Source: an uncultured Roseburia sp. (GTDB lineage: Bacteria; Bacillota; Clostridia; Lachnospirales; Lachnospiraceae). Taken from it: a stretch of DNA of 52,881 bases. The first letter of the stretch is position 1. Each line of letters opens with the position of its first letter. Under the pieces are notes generated by a model. The model saw nothing but the letters and a program-made list of their open reading frames with translations, made no database searches and was not told the DNA's origin. Position numbers and translations under genes: made by a program. Location: the NCBI GenBank assembly GCA_947564465.1, contig CANOCV010000018.1, positions 1 through 52,881 of the forward strand. Direction: 5' to 3'. This document shows, piece by piece, positions 7,007-16,552 of this stretch.

Positions 7007-9076
7007 CTACTGTTCGGTAAAATTCACCTTTTGACTGTTTTCAAGCGTCTGCTTTTTGCCGTCGTCGTCCAGATATGTCCAGACAACGGTAAGCGTTCCG
7101 GTGCTGCTGTTTTCTATATCCGGCAATGTCAAAAAGTACGGCATCGCGGACACTTTCACATTATTCCACCTCTGTAAAACTTCGCCGTTCTCATTGCTGA
7201 TAGAAATGTCTGCGGAAACGTATTCCCTGCCGTCATTCGGCACGTCGACGGATGCCTGATAAGAATAATAAACCATCTTTTTGCCAAGGCTTATAACCAG
7301 ACTGATGCTTGTTCCGCGGTCTACATATTTTCCGCCTACAATGCTTTGGCTGATGACATTTCCCTCCGGAATGGTCTCATTGTATTCCGAGCCGGCCTGC
7401 GACACGGTAAGCCCGGCGTTACTAAGCTCTTCCTCCGCTTCCGCCTGCGGTTTATTTCTTACATCCGGCACCTTCACATTTTCAAGACCCCTGCTTAAAA
7501 TAATCTTAATGGTATCGCCGGCTCTCGCGGAAGAATGTGCCGCAGGCTCTGTACGGATTACATGATCCTGCGCCAGATCGCTGTAATCATAATCCGTGGT
7601 CACAACAAAACCGGCCTCCGTCAGTCGCGACTGTGCCTCAGAGGATGTATAATTCGTTACATCCGGCACCTCAACGCTTCCTGCACCGCTGCTGATGGTC
7701 ACCTTAACCGTCGAATTCTTCGCCACACTCGTACCTTCCTGTACGCTCTGTGATATTATTTTGCCCTCCTCGACGGTATCGGAGGAACTTACGCCCTCCT
7801 GCTCAATCCGCAGGCCTATCGCCTCTAACTCTGACTTTGCCTCATCAAACGTCTTATTTTTGACATCAATCATGGTAATCATATCCTCGTCGTCGGAAGT
7901 ATCCTTTTGCGTATCATCAGTCTGTGTCTCTGTCTGAATCTCCGTATCATCCCCTGTCTTTTTCCCCGATCCAAACTTAAACACGTCAAAAAAGCTCAGG
8001 ACAATAAAAACAATAATTGCAATGATAATAACTGCCGCCGCAATTCCCATAATCGTAACGGCTTTTTCCATTTTAGGATTTAAGATGCCTTCCTCATCTT
8101 CCTCTTCCTCATCCTCGTCCGCTTCCTCCGGCTCCTCCTCCGTTTCCGGAACATAGACCTTCTTTGCCTCCTTATGAATCTGCTGAAGCTCATCGGCGCC
8201 GATTACACGGGTTTTATCCTGTCCGCCAAGAGGAATCATCGTTACAAAATCCTCATTCGGGCTAATCAGCCCCTTCTTTAGATCCAGTAGAAGGTCTCCG
8301 ATCGTCTGATAACGGCGATCCGAATTTTTCTGCGTACATTTTAAAATAATCTTTTCCAGGCTGACAGGGATATCCGGCGCATAGGCGCTCGGCGTCACCA
8401 TCTCCTCCTGCAAATGCTGAATCGCAACCGCAACCGTAGTGTCCCCGTCAAACGGCACCCTTCCGGTCACCATCTCATACATGACAATTCCCAGCGAATA
8501 GATATCGCTCTTTCCGTCCACAAATCCGTTTCTTGCCTGCTCCGGAGACGCATAGTGCACAGAACCCATCACATCGGAATTGATGGTATTGGAGGTTGCG
8601 GCTCTTGCGATTCCGAAATCCGTCACCTTCACCTTGCCCTCTGTGGAAATAATGATATTCTGCGGCTTAATGTCACGGTGTACGATATGCTTGTTGTGCG
8701 CCGCTTCAATTCCTCTTCCCACCTGGATTGCAATACTGATCGCTTCTTTATACGAAAGCTGCCCCTTCTTCTCAATGTATGTCTTTAGCGTAATGCCCTC
8801 GACGTACTCCATCACAATAAAATGCATACCGTCTTCACTGCCGACATCATAAATATTTACAATATTCGGATGCTCCAGCCCCGCCGCGGACTGAGCCTCC
8901 GTGCGGAATTTCGTTACAAAATTCACATCCTCGCTAAATTCCTGCTTCAATACCTTGATGGCCACAAAACGGCCCAGCACATGATCTTTCGCTTTATATA
9001 CATCCGACATTCCGCCGGCGCCTACTTTTCCTAAGACTTCATAGCGGTCTGCTATAAACATTCCCTCTGCTAACAT
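7007..9076 (-). CDS. prkC: Ser/Thr protein kinase with PASTA domains
   Basis: A membrane kinase of the PrkC/PknB type, which senses muropeptides or lipid II and phosphorylates cell-wall and division targets. In 689 residues the order is: kinase domain (about 11-275) with the glycine loop GKVGAGGMSDVY, VAIKVLK, catalytic HRDIKPQNI and DFGIA; an acidic linker with a run of Glu and Asp (about 310-335); one membrane helix (TIMGIAAAVIIIAIIVFIVL); three extracellular PASTA repeats (about 395-600); and a roughly 90-residue unmatched C-terminal domain. It overlaps the phosphatase gene stp by 7 nt, so the writer and eraser are co-translated. Confidence 0.95.
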   Translation of the reverse strand: MLAEGMFIADRYEVLGKVGAGGMSDVYKAKDHVLGRFVAIKVLKQEFSEDVNFVTKFRTEAQSAAGLEHPNIVNIYDVGSEDGMHFIVMEYVEGITLKTYIEKKGQLSYKEAISIAIQVGRGIEAAHNKHIVHRDIKPQNIIISTEGKVKVTDFGIARAATSNTINSDVMGSVHYASPEQARNGFVDGKSDIYSLGIVMYEMVTGRVPFDGDTTVAVAIQHLQEEMVTPSAYAPDIPVSLEKIILKCTQKNSDRRYQTIGDLLLDLKKGLISPNEDFVTMIPLGGQDKTRVIGADELQQIHKEAKKVYVPETEEEPEEADEDEEEEDEEGILNPKMEKAVTIMGIAAAVIIIAIIVFIVLSFFDVFKFGSGKKTGDDTEIQTETQTDDTQKDTSDDEDMITMIDVKNKTFDEAKSELEAIGLRIEQEGVSSSDTVEEGKIISQSVQEGTSVAKNSTVKVTISSGAGSVEVPDVTNYTSSEAQSRLTEAGFVVTTDYDYSDLAQDHVIRTEPAAHSSARAGDTIKIILSRGLENVKVPDVRNKPQAEAEEELSNAGLTVSQAGSEYNETIPEGNVISQSIVGGKYVDRGTSISLVISLGKKMVYYSYQASVDVPNDGREYVSADISISNENGEVLQRWNNVKVSAMPYFLTLPDIENSSTGTLTVVWTYLDDDGKKQTLENSQKVNFTEQ

Positions 9077-9813
9077 CTTTTCACCTCATCAGAAAACGGC
9101 TCTATTACGATTACCGTGATATTATCTTTTCCACCGTTACGGTTTGCAGTCTCAACAAGCTTCTCTGCTTTTTCCACAATGTCACGCTGTCCTATAACGA
9201 TATTTCGAATCTCATCGTCATCCACCATGTTCGTAAGACCGTCGGTACACATCAAAATCTTATCACTCTTCTCAATCTCTATTTCAAAAAAATCAACGGC
9301 GACCTCCGGCATGGCTCCGATTGCACGGGTTATAATATTCTTATCGGGATGATCCCTCGCGATATCTTTATCCATCTCACCCATTCTTACCATTTCCTCT
9401 ACCAGAGAATGATCTCTTGTAACCTGCTGTATCCCGTTATTTATAATATACAGTCTGCTGTCTCCGACATTTCCTATAAACAAGTGGGTTCCAAAAACAG
9501 AGAGCACCACAATCGTAGTCCCCATCCCCTTTAATCCCGCATTTTCATTCGCCCGTTCAAGCAGCATACGATTTGCGGTCACTATGGCATCCTCCATCAG
9601 GGCAATCGGCTCTGTCTGCTTTGATTTGGAGATTAGGTCAACAATCGTCTCTACTGTATATTTTGACGCATAATCTCCCGCATTATGCCCTCCCATTCCG
9701 TCTGCGACAATAAAAAGGTTTGGTAGATTTCCAACCGGCATTTCAGACGAATACATATAATCCTGATTCATTTCCCGGCGCTGTCCGATATCCGTTATGG
9801 AAAATGTCTTCAT
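9070..9813 (-). CDS. stp: PP2C-family protein phosphatase
   Basis: A Mn/Mg-dependent Ser/Thr phosphatase (PrpC/Stp) that removes phosphates placed by the PASTA kinase. The 247 residues carry the PPM signatures: TDIGQRREMNQDY near the N-terminus, VADGMGGHNAGDYAS, GTTIVVLSVF, NVGDSRLY, TRDHSLVEEM, LMCTDGLTNMV and GGKDNITVI, which include the metal-binding aspartates. It is cytoplasmic. Its end overlaps the prkC start by 7 nt. Confidence 0.95.
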   Translation of the reverse strand: MKTFSITDIGQRREMNQDYMYSSEMPVGNLPNLFIVADGMGGHNAGDYASKYTVETIVDLISKSKQTEPIALMEDAIVTANRMLLERANENAGLKGMGTTIVVLSVFGTHLFIGNVGDSRLYIINNGIQQVTRDHSLVEEMVRMGEMDKDIARDHPDKNIITRAIGAMPEVAVDFFEIEIEKSDKILMCTDGLTNMVDDDEIRNIVIGQRDIVEKAEKLVETANRNGGKDNITVIVIEPFSDEVKRC

Positions 9814-9821
9814 ACTCTCTC

Positions 9822-10859
9822 CTACCTTTCTAAAAATCTTTTCCGTAACTGTCCACAGGCCCCGTCTATATCCCGGCCCATTTCCCTTCTAATAGTAACA
9901 TTAATTCCGTTTTTTTCAAGTTTATTTTTGAAATTCAGGACTTTTGACTGCCCTGACTGCACGTAATCCCGCTCTTTGATCGGATTGACCGGTATCAAAT
10001 TCACATGGCAGTTCATACCCTTTATAAGCTCCGCAAGCCGCCCTGCGTCTTCTCCGGTATCATTCACGCCGCCGACTAAGCTGTACTCAAAGGTAATCCG
10101 CCTTCCTGTTTTCTCAAAATACGTTCGGCAGGCGCTAAGCACCTCGTCAATCCCGTATTTATTTGCGACCGGCATAAGCTCTTTACGCTTTTCCTGTGAA
10201 GAGGCATGCAGGGAAATAGCAAGCGTAATCTGAAACCGCTCCTCCGCCAGCCTTAATATATTCGGTACAATCCCGCAGGTAGATACCGTAATATTTCGCT
10301 GACTGATATTCGGCCCGTTCTCGTCCGAAACCATAGAAAGAAAGCGAACGACATTCTCGTAGTTGTCGAGCGGCTCCCCGCTTCCCATAATGACTACATT
10401 GGAAATCCGCTCTCCGATATCCTCCCCAATACGGTATATCTGCTCTAAAATCTCGGAGGGCGCAAGATTTCTGACAAGACCGTCCAGCGTGGAGGCACAG
10501 AAGCGGCAGCCCATCCTGCATCCGACCTGTGAGGAAACACACACGCTGTTGCCATGCTTGTAGCGCATCAGCACACTCTCTATCATATTACCGTCCGCAA
10601 GGGCGAAAAGATATTTTCTTGTCCCGTCCGCCTTCGAAATCTGTACCAGCTCCTGCTTTAACACGATAAGCTCACATTCCTCGTCCAGCTTTCTTTGAAG
10701 GTCTAAGGATATATTTGTCATCTGCGCAAAAGAAGTAACCTTTTTTTCATGAAGCCACTGGTAAATCTGCTTTGCACGAAATTTCTTTTCTCCTCTTGCA
10801 GATAAAAACGCTTCCATTTCGTTTAAATCAAGCGATTTAATGTCCGTCTTCCCACTCAT
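9822..10859 (-). CDS. rlmN: 23S rRNA/tRNA adenine-C2 methyltransferase RlmN
   Basis: A radical-SAM enzyme that methylates A2503 of 23S rRNA, and A37 in some tRNAs. The 345 residues have the cluster motif CRMGCRFC, GSGEPLDNY (GxGEP), SLHA, the RNA-binding N-terminal domain with LHEKKV, and the C-terminal catalytic-cysteine region DIDGACGQL. I start at ATG 10859 (MSGKTD), which has GAGGAAAAG upstream. Earlier in-frame codons would lie well inside rsmB. The start overlaps the rsmB stop by 4 nt (ATGA). Confidence 0.96.
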   Translation of the reverse strand: MSGKTDIKSLDLNEMEAFLSARGEKKFRAKQIYQWLHEKKVTSFAQMTNISLDLQRKLDEECELIVLKQELVQISKADGTRKYLFALADGNMIESVLMRYKHGNSVCVSSQVGCRMGCRFCASTLDGLVRNLAPSEILEQIYRIGEDIGERISNVVIMGSGEPLDNYENVVRFLSMVSDENGPNISQRNITVSTCGIVPNILRLAEERFQITLAISLHASSQEKRKELMPVANKYGIDEVLSACRTYFEKTGRRITFEYSLVGGVNDTGEDAGRLAELIKGMNCHVNLIPVNPIKERDYVQSGQSKVLNFKNKLEKNGINVTIRREMGRDIDGACGQLRKRFLER

Positions 10860-12163
10860 TTTCTTTTCCTCAATCCTGCAATAAAAAATCCGTCGTATTT
10901 TCCGGCTATCGGAAGAATCTGTTCCATCTTTTCCAATACAAACTGCGGATGATTCCTGACAAACCACAGTGCGTTATCCTCGTTTTCCTTGCGGCTGATT
11001 GTACACGTGCTGTAAATAAGCTTCCCGCCCGGTTTTACATATTCCTGCACCGTGTGCAGAATCTCTCTCTGAAGCGCGGCAAGCTGCGACTGCTTCTCCC
11101 TCGTCATCTTAAAACGGATATCCTTCTTTTTCTGCATGACACCAAGGCCCGAGCAGGGCAGATCCGCAATGACGATATCCGCTTTTTCCACTGCCGATAC
11201 GTCCCTCACCCTCGCATCCCACTGCAGTGTGCTTAAATTTGAGACGCCGCACCGCTTCTTGTTCTGCTCTATCAATTCTATCTTATACTCTGTCAAATCC
11301 CTCGCCTGCACATGCCCCATGCCATGCATCAGCTCAGCGATATGAATGCTTTTGCCGCCGGGAGCGGCACATACGTCAATCACGTATTCCCCCTCCCCGG
11401 GCGCTGCTTCTATGGCGGCTTTCATAGAGCTGACATCCTGCACATAGAACAGTCCGTCCCGAAAGCTTTTTAACGCCTGTAAGTAATCCACGCCCTCTAT
11501 GTAAAATGCATAAGGAATCTCCTGATTTTCACGAACCGTAATTCCTTCCGACTCCAAAGTATGCCGCAGCTCTTCGGGCGAATTTTTCATAAGGTTCGTC
11601 CGGATACTGATACCGTTTCCTTCTAAAAACGCCCGCAAAATCTCTTCCGTCTTCTCTCTCCCGTACTCCGCCATCCACTGTTCTACAATCCACTCGGGCA
11701 TAGCATAGCGGACAGAAAGACTCTTCACAGGCTCCTTGCTCTCGTCCGGATACGAAATGTCGGAAAGATTTCTGCTAATATTGCGAAGCACGCCGTTCAC
11801 AAAACCGGCAAGACTGCTAAATCCCTTTTTTTTCGCGAGCTTTACCGCCTCATTGCAGGTAGCGGAATACGGTATAGAATCCATGTATTTCAGCTCATAA
11901 ACGCCGCTTCTTAGGATACATCGGATTACCGGCTTCATTTTTTTCGTTTTCACCTTGGAATACTGATCAATGATATAGTCCAACTCAATCATGCGCTCTA
12001 AGGTTCCCTCCGTGACACGGGTAATAAACGCACGCTCTTTTTTATCAAGATACTGATATTTTCCCAACACACCCGAAATCGCAATGTGGCTGTACTCGCC
12101 GTCTCTTGTAATTTCCAAAAGAAGAGAAAGCACCAGCTCCCGTATATTTACAGAATCAGTCAC
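10856..12163 (-). CDS. rsmB: 16S rRNA (cytosine-967-C5) methyltransferase RsmB (Sun)
   Basis: It methylates C967 of 16S rRNA. The N-terminal NusB-like domain (about 1-130, RELVLSLLLEI ... VNGVLRNI) is followed by the SAM methyltransferase domain. Visible there are VCAAPGGKSIHIAELM, the acceptor region IADLPCSGLGV (the PC motif with a catalytic Cys) and YSTCTISRKENE (the second catalytic Cys). The start is GTG at 12163, with GGAAGGGGAA upstream. The longer frame before it is a Cys/Arg-rich shadow of the peptidase gene. It overlaps yugP by 8 nt and rlmN by 4 nt. Confidence 0.95.
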   Translation of the reverse strand: MTDSVNIRELVLSLLLEITRDGEYSHIAISGVLGKYQYLDKKERAFITRVTEGTLERMIELDYIIDQYSKVKTKKMKPVIRCILRSGVYELKYMDSIPYSATCNEAVKLAKKKGFSSLAGFVNGVLRNISRNLSDISYPDESKEPVKSLSVRYAMPEWIVEQWMAEYGREKTEEILRAFLEGNGISIRTNLMKNSPEELRHTLESEGITVRENQEIPYAFYIEGVDYLQALKSFRDGLFYVQDVSSMKAAIEAAPGEGEYVIDVCAAPGGKSIHIAELMHGMGHVQARDLTEYKIELIEQNKKRCGVSNLSTLQWDARVRDVSAVEKADIVIADLPCSGLGVMQKKKDIRFKMTREKQSQLAALQREILHTVQEYVKPGGKLIYSTCTISRKENEDNALWFVRNHPQFVLEKMEQILPIAGKYDGFFIAGLRKRK

Positions 12164-12863
12164 GGCTTCCCCTTCCTCCGAACAATACGACAAGACGCAG
12201 AAGCTGTAAAATTGCCGCCGCCGCACTTGCCACATAGGTAAGCGCCGCCGCCCGCAATACCTTTCTCGTATCGCGCAGCTCATCCTGTCCCAAAATTCCC
12301 GTATCTCCCAAAATCGTCACGGCGCGCGCCGAAGCGTTAAATTCCACCGGAAGCGTCACAAGCTGAAAAATCACGGCAAAGGAGAAAAAAATGATTCCCA
12401 GGGTAACAAGAAAACTTGCCTGAGCGAAAATCAGGCCCAAAATAATAAGAGGCCAGGAAATCGTCGAGCCGATATTTGCCACAGGTACGATCGCACCTCT
12501 GACTGTGAGCGGGGCATAATTCTGCTGATGCTGAATCGCATGGCCGCACTCATGCGCCGCCACACCGACTGCCGCCACCGAGACGGAACCATAGACACTG
12601 TCCGATAAATTCAACGTCTTGTTTCTCGGATCATAATGATCCGTCAAATTACCCGATACGTGACGCACCTGCACATCGTAAATTCCCGCTGAATGTAAAA
12701 TTCGCTCAGCCGCCTGCGCTCCCGTCATCCCCGACATGCTGCGGCGCTTGCTGTATTTTTTATATGTCACATTAACTCTTGCCGATGCAATCAGGCAGAT
12801 TACCGCCCCGATGATCACAAGAATGTACGTTGGATCCCACCAACTATAATAGATTCCCGGCAT
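12156..12863 (-). CDS. yugP: Neutral zinc metallopeptidase, YugP family
   Basis: A 235-residue membrane protease of the YugP (DUF/peptidase M-type) family. The zinc motif is HECGHAIQH, with a downstream glutamate in LPVEFNAS as the probable third ligand. Hydrophobic segments occur at about 12-28 and in two helices after the active site (WPLIILGLIFAQASFLV, LGIIFFSFAVIFQLV), plus one near the C-terminus. The physiological substrate is not known. Placement between fmt and rsmB is common in Clostridia. Confidence 0.88.
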   Translation of the reverse strand: MPGIYYSWWDPTYILVIIGAVICLIASARVNVTYKKYSKRRSMSGMTGAQAAERILHSAGIYDVQVRHVSGNLTDHYDPRNKTLNLSDSVYGSVSVAAVGVAAHECGHAIQHQQNYAPLTVRGAIVPVANIGSTISWPLIILGLIFAQASFLVTLGIIFFSFAVIFQLVTLPVEFNASARAVTILGDTGILGQDELRDTRKVLRAAALTYVASAAAAILQLLRLVVLFGGRGSRD

Positions 12864-12874
12864 ATTGACCCCTC

Positions 12875-13813
12875 CTAATCGTTTTCATCAAGATAACATC
12901 CCGCCGATACCGCATATCCTCTCAGAAAATCCGCCGTCGGCATCCGCTTTTTGCCTTCTAACTGTATCTCTTCCAAAGAAAGTATTCCCTCTCCCGTCTG
13001 CACCCAAAATTCTGTTTTGCCCGCCTTAACGACACAGCCTGCCTTTTCGTTGTCACCGCCCTCTAAAACGGAAGCCCTCCAAATTTTCAGGGTTTTCCCG
13101 TCCAATACGGTATAGGCGCTCGGCCATGGATTCAGTCCCCGAACCAGCCTCTCGATTTCCACTGCCTTACGATTCCAGTTTATTTTGCCCATCTTTTTGT
13201 GAATCATCCCTACATGCGTCGCCAGCGCTTCGTCCTGCCTGGTATAAACGGCGTTTCCCGTCTCTATCTTGCGCATTGTCTCTACACAGAGCTTTGCTCC
13301 GGCTTCGGACAGTCTTTCAAAGAGGCTTCCGCCTGTCTCGTCTTCTCTCAGCACAACCTCCGCCGTATCTATAATGTCTCCGGTATCCAGCCCCACATCC
13401 ATTCGCATCGTCGTGACGCCGGAAATCTTATCTCCGTTTATCACTGCCCACTGAATCGGCGCCGCCCCTCTGTATTTCGGAAGCAGGGACGCATGGACAT
13501 TGACGCATCCATATCTTGGCAAATCCAGAATTTCCTTCGGAAGAATCTGACCGAACGCCGCCACAATCACGATATCCGGCCGGTATGCGCTAAGATACTC
13601 TATACACTCCGCTTCTCTGACACGCTTTGGCTGGTATACCTCTATACCATGGGCAAGCGCCGCCTCCTTTACCGCCGGAAACTGCAGTGCCTTTCCCCGT
13701 CCCTTCGGCTTGTCCGGCTGCGTCACCGCCAGCTGCACCTCATGTCCCGCGCTTATGATTTCCTCTAAGATTCCCACCGCAAAATCCGGCGTTCCCATAA
13801 AAATTACCTTCAT
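12875..13813 (-). CDS. fmt: Methionyl-tRNA formyltransferase
   Basis: It formylates Met-tRNAfMet using 10-formyl-tetrahydrofolate, so that translation can start. The 312 residues show the N-terminal folate-dependent domain with MGTPDFAVGIL and VTQPDKPKGRG, the hallmark HASLLPKYRGAAPIQWAVINGD split by the catalytic His/Asp region, and GDTGDI-like GLDTGDI. The C-terminal OB-fold tRNA-binding domain (about 205-312) contains RGLNPWPSAYT. It lies 2 nt from def, the enzyme that later removes the formyl group. Confidence 0.97.
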   Translation of the reverse strand: MKVIFMGTPDFAVGILEEIISAGHEVQLAVTQPDKPKGRGKALQFPAVKEAALAHGIEVYQPKRVREAECIEYLSAYRPDIVIVAAFGQILPKEILDLPRYGCVNVHASLLPKYRGAAPIQWAVINGDKISGVTTMRMDVGLDTGDIIDTAEVVLREDETGGSLFERLSEAGAKLCVETMRKIETGNAVYTRQDEALATHVGMIHKKMGKINWNRKAVEIERLVRGLNPWPSAYTVLDGKTLKIWRASVLEGGDNEKAGCVVKAGKTEFWVQTGEGILSLEEIQLEGKKRMPTADFLRGYAVSAGCYLDEND

Positions 13814-13815
13814 AA

Positions 13816-14286
13816 TTATTCTTCCTCATAATTTGCGTCGTGCAATTCGCCCTCTACCAGTTCCATGTACATATGGCCGTCCAGATGATCCAGCTCATGA
13901 CAGATTGCCCTCGCAAGCAGCTCGTTACCCTCGATCTCATACTCCTGCATATTTTCATCAAAGGCTCTCGCCTTCACATAATTCGGCCGTGTCACCACGC
14001 CCGACTTGCCCGGAAGACTCAGACATCCCTCTTCTCCGGTCTGCGAACCGGCGCTCTCCAGAATTTTCGGATTAATCATTACGATCGGTCCCTCTCCAAC
14101 ATCAATTGTCACAATCCTCTTTAAAATGCCAACCTGAGGAGCCGCCAGCCCCACGCCGTTTGCCTCGTACATAGTCTCAACCATATCATCGATCAATTGC
14201 TTAATCTTAGGCGTCACCTCTTTTACCTCCCGGCATGTTTTTCCCAATACCGGATCTCCCGCTATACGAATTTGTCTCAATGCCAT
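13816..14286 (-). CDS. def: Peptide deformylase
   Basis: It removes the formyl group from nascent N-formyl-Met peptides. This short (156-residue) enzyme has all three motifs: VGLAAPQVG (motif 1), EEGCLSLPG (motif 2, metal Cys) and HELDHLDG (motif 3, two metal His and the catalytic Glu). The C-terminal acidic tail is short. A good AGGAGG-type site precedes the ATG at 14286. Confidence 0.97.
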   Translation of the reverse strand: MALRQIRIAGDPVLGKTCREVKEVTPKIKQLIDDMVETMYEANGVGLAAPQVGILKRIVTIDVGEGPIVMINPKILESAGSQTGEEGCLSLPGKSGVVTRPNYVKARAFDENMQEYEIEGNELLARAICHELDHLDGHMYMELVEGELHDANYEEE

Positions 14287-14305
14287 CTTGCTTTCCTCCT
14301 GCTTT

Positions 14306-16552
14306 CTAAAATCCGTTCATCGGATTAAAATCAAACTGCACCATAACCTCACGATATGCGGAATGATTCTGCATATATGTTTCTACGCCGTCCTTTATTT
14401 TTACAAGCGTATCGTATTCCCCGCACTTTAAGTATAGAACCCTTTTATATATGTCGTTGACCTTTGCCACGGCCGGCTCCGCCGGTCCGATCAAAAGAAG
14501 TTTGTTTGATGATGTCTGCTCTCTATTCGCAGCCTCAATGTGCGCCGCAATGTCTCCTGCCGCCTCCGCTGTAAGCCTTTCATCTTTGGATGCCGTAAGT
14601 ATCACGAGAAGATTCCACACCGGCGGATATCGCATCATTTTGCGATATGTCATCTCCGCATCATAAAACGCCCCGTAATCGGAAACTGCCGCTGCCTTCA
14701 CACTGTAATGGTCCGGACTGTATGTCTGAATCACGGCTTCGCCCGGCTTCTCGCCTCTCCCCGCGCGCCCGACCGCCTGTGTCACAAGCTGAAAGGTTCT
14801 TTCTGCCGCACGGTAATCACCGATATACAAAGAGAGATCTGCTGCCAGCACTCCAACCAGGGTCACATTTTTAAAATCATGCCCCTTGACAATCATCTGC
14901 GTTCCGATTAAGATATCCGCCTCCTGATTGGCAAACGCCGAGAGAATCCTCTCATACGAGTCCTTCTGCCTTGTCGTATCCATATCCATCCGCAAAATCC
15001 GCGCATCCGGAAACCTGGCCTTTACTGTCTGCTCGATCTTCTCTGTTCCCGCTTTAAATCCGCCGATATAAGGCGATCCACAGGACGGACATAACGATAT
15101 CATGGGCGCTTCATAGCCACAGTAATGGCAAAGCAGCCTTCCTCCCCCATGTGAGCTCAAAGAAACATCGCAATGCGGACATTTTACCACGTGTCCGCAT
15201 GACCTGCAAGAGATAAATCCCGATATTCCTCTTCTATTTAAAAAAAGCATCACCTGCTCCCGCCTTCTGAGACGGTCCTCTATCAGCTCCTGAAGCTTCC
15301 TGCTTAAGACGGAAAAGTTGCGTTCCCTAAGCTCCGCGCGCAAATCAATTACGTGACATGTCGGAAGCGGCTTTTTATGCACACGCTCCTTCATTTCAAT
15401 CAGCAGATATTCCCCCATACAAGCCTTGTAATAGCTGTCTACGGAGGGTGTTGCGGAGCCTAATACCACGGCGGCCCCCGCCATTTTGGCCCGCTCTATC
15501 GCCGTTTCCCTTGCATGGTAACGCGGCATTGTCTCACTTTTATAGGTACCCTCATGCTCCTCGTCAATCACAATATACCCAAGATTCGGAAACGGTGTAA
15601 AAAGCGCGGACCTTGGTCCTATCATCACATCCAGCCCGCCGTTTTTCGCCCGCTCAAACTGATCGTATCTTTCTCCCTGAGACATTTTAGAATTGAGGAT
15701 GGATACCCTGTCGCCAAAACAATTATAAAAACGCATCACTGTCTGATACGTCAGCGCAATCTCCGGTATCAGCACAATCGACTGCCTGCCTGCCTGCGCG
15801 GCGCCTCTGATCAGCTCCATGTATACCTCTGTCTTACCGCTTCCCGTCACGCCATGAATCAAACATGGTCTTGGATTGGAAGCCTTCGCGTTTTCCCGAA
15901 TCCGCTCCACCGCCGCGCGCTGCATAGCATTCAGGGTAATATGGCTTTCCATTCTCTCCAATCCCCGCACCGGATTGCGGTAATCCCGCAGACGCTGCGT
16001 TTTTAATACACCTTGTTCCTCCATCGCCCGCACAACGGAGGCGGAAACATTTAGTTTCCCGGTAACTACCTCATAGTCAAGCCGCGGATTATCCATAAGC
16101 GCCTCAAGAAGCCGCTCTCTGGCCGTACTGTGCCGCCTCCTGTAATCGAGAAGCTGTTCCTTTGCCTTCCCCTCATCAAGCAAAAGGCAAATCTTTTTTT
16201 TCTCCTTTTTCGCTGTCTTTTGCCTGACCGGAATCACGGTCTTTAACGCCTGATTCATCGTCGCGCCGTAATTTTGGCGTATCCATGCCGCAAGCCCGAT
16301 AAGCTGGGACTCAATCGGCATTCCTTCTGTATTAATTTGAACAATTTTCTTAATTTTTGCCGGATCGTACTCTGCTCTTTCTGTCAGTCCAACTACATAT
16401 CCCCTGATTCTCCTGCCACCGTTCCCAAACGGCACAAGCACCTGCATCCCGATGCGTATCGCCTGCTTAAGATGCTCTGGCACTTCATACTGAAATGTCT
16501 TATCCAGCTTTTCACTCGATATGTCGATAATGACATTGGCGTATAATTTCAT
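14306..16552 (-). CDS. priA: Primosomal protein N' (replication restart helicase PriA)
   Basis: A superfamily 2 helicase that reloads the replisome at collapsed forks. The 748 residues contain an N-terminal 3'-DNA-binding domain (about 1-100) and a helicase core with Walker A GVTGSGKTEVY, DEEHEGTYK (DEEH box) and GSATPS. Eight cysteines in CxxC pairs bind structural zinc (CRSCGHVVKCPHC, CHYCG, CPSCGS), followed by GTQMIVKGHDF and QAVGRAGR. The start ATG at 16552 lies inside the end of murE (41 nt overlap), so the two are coupled. Confidence 0.97.
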   Translation of the reverse strand: MKLYANVIIDISSEKLDKTFQYEVPEHLKQAIRIGMQVLVPFGNGGRRIRGYVVGLTERAEYDPAKIKKIVQINTEGMPIESQLIGLAAWIRQNYGATMNQALKTVIPVRQKTAKKEKKKICLLLDEGKAKEQLLDYRRRHSTARERLLEALMDNPRLDYEVVTGKLNVSASVVRAMEEQGVLKTQRLRDYRNPVRGLERMESHITLNAMQRAAVERIRENAKASNPRPCLIHGVTGSGKTEVYMELIRGAAQAGRQSIVLIPEIALTYQTVMRFYNCFGDRVSILNSKMSQGERYDQFERAKNGGLDVMIGPRSALFTPFPNLGYIVIDEEHEGTYKSETMPRYHARETAIERAKMAGAAVVLGSATPSVDSYYKACMGEYLLIEMKERVHKKPLPTCHVIDLRAELRERNFSVLSRKLQELIEDRLRRREQVMLFLNRRGISGFISCRSCGHVVKCPHCDVSLSSHGGGRLLCHYCGYEAPMISLCPSCGSPYIGGFKAGTEKIEQTVKARFPDARILRMDMDTTRQKDSYERILSAFANQEADILIGTQMIVKGHDFKNVTLVGVLAADLSLYIGDYRAAERTFQLVTQAVGRAGRGEKPGEAVIQTYSPDHYSVKAAAVSDYGAFYDAEMTYRKMMRYPPVWNLLVILTASKDERLTAEAAGDIAAHIEAANREQTSSNKLLLIGPAEPAVAKVNDIYKRVLYLKCGEYDTLVKIKDGVETYMQNHSAYREVMVQFDFNPMNGF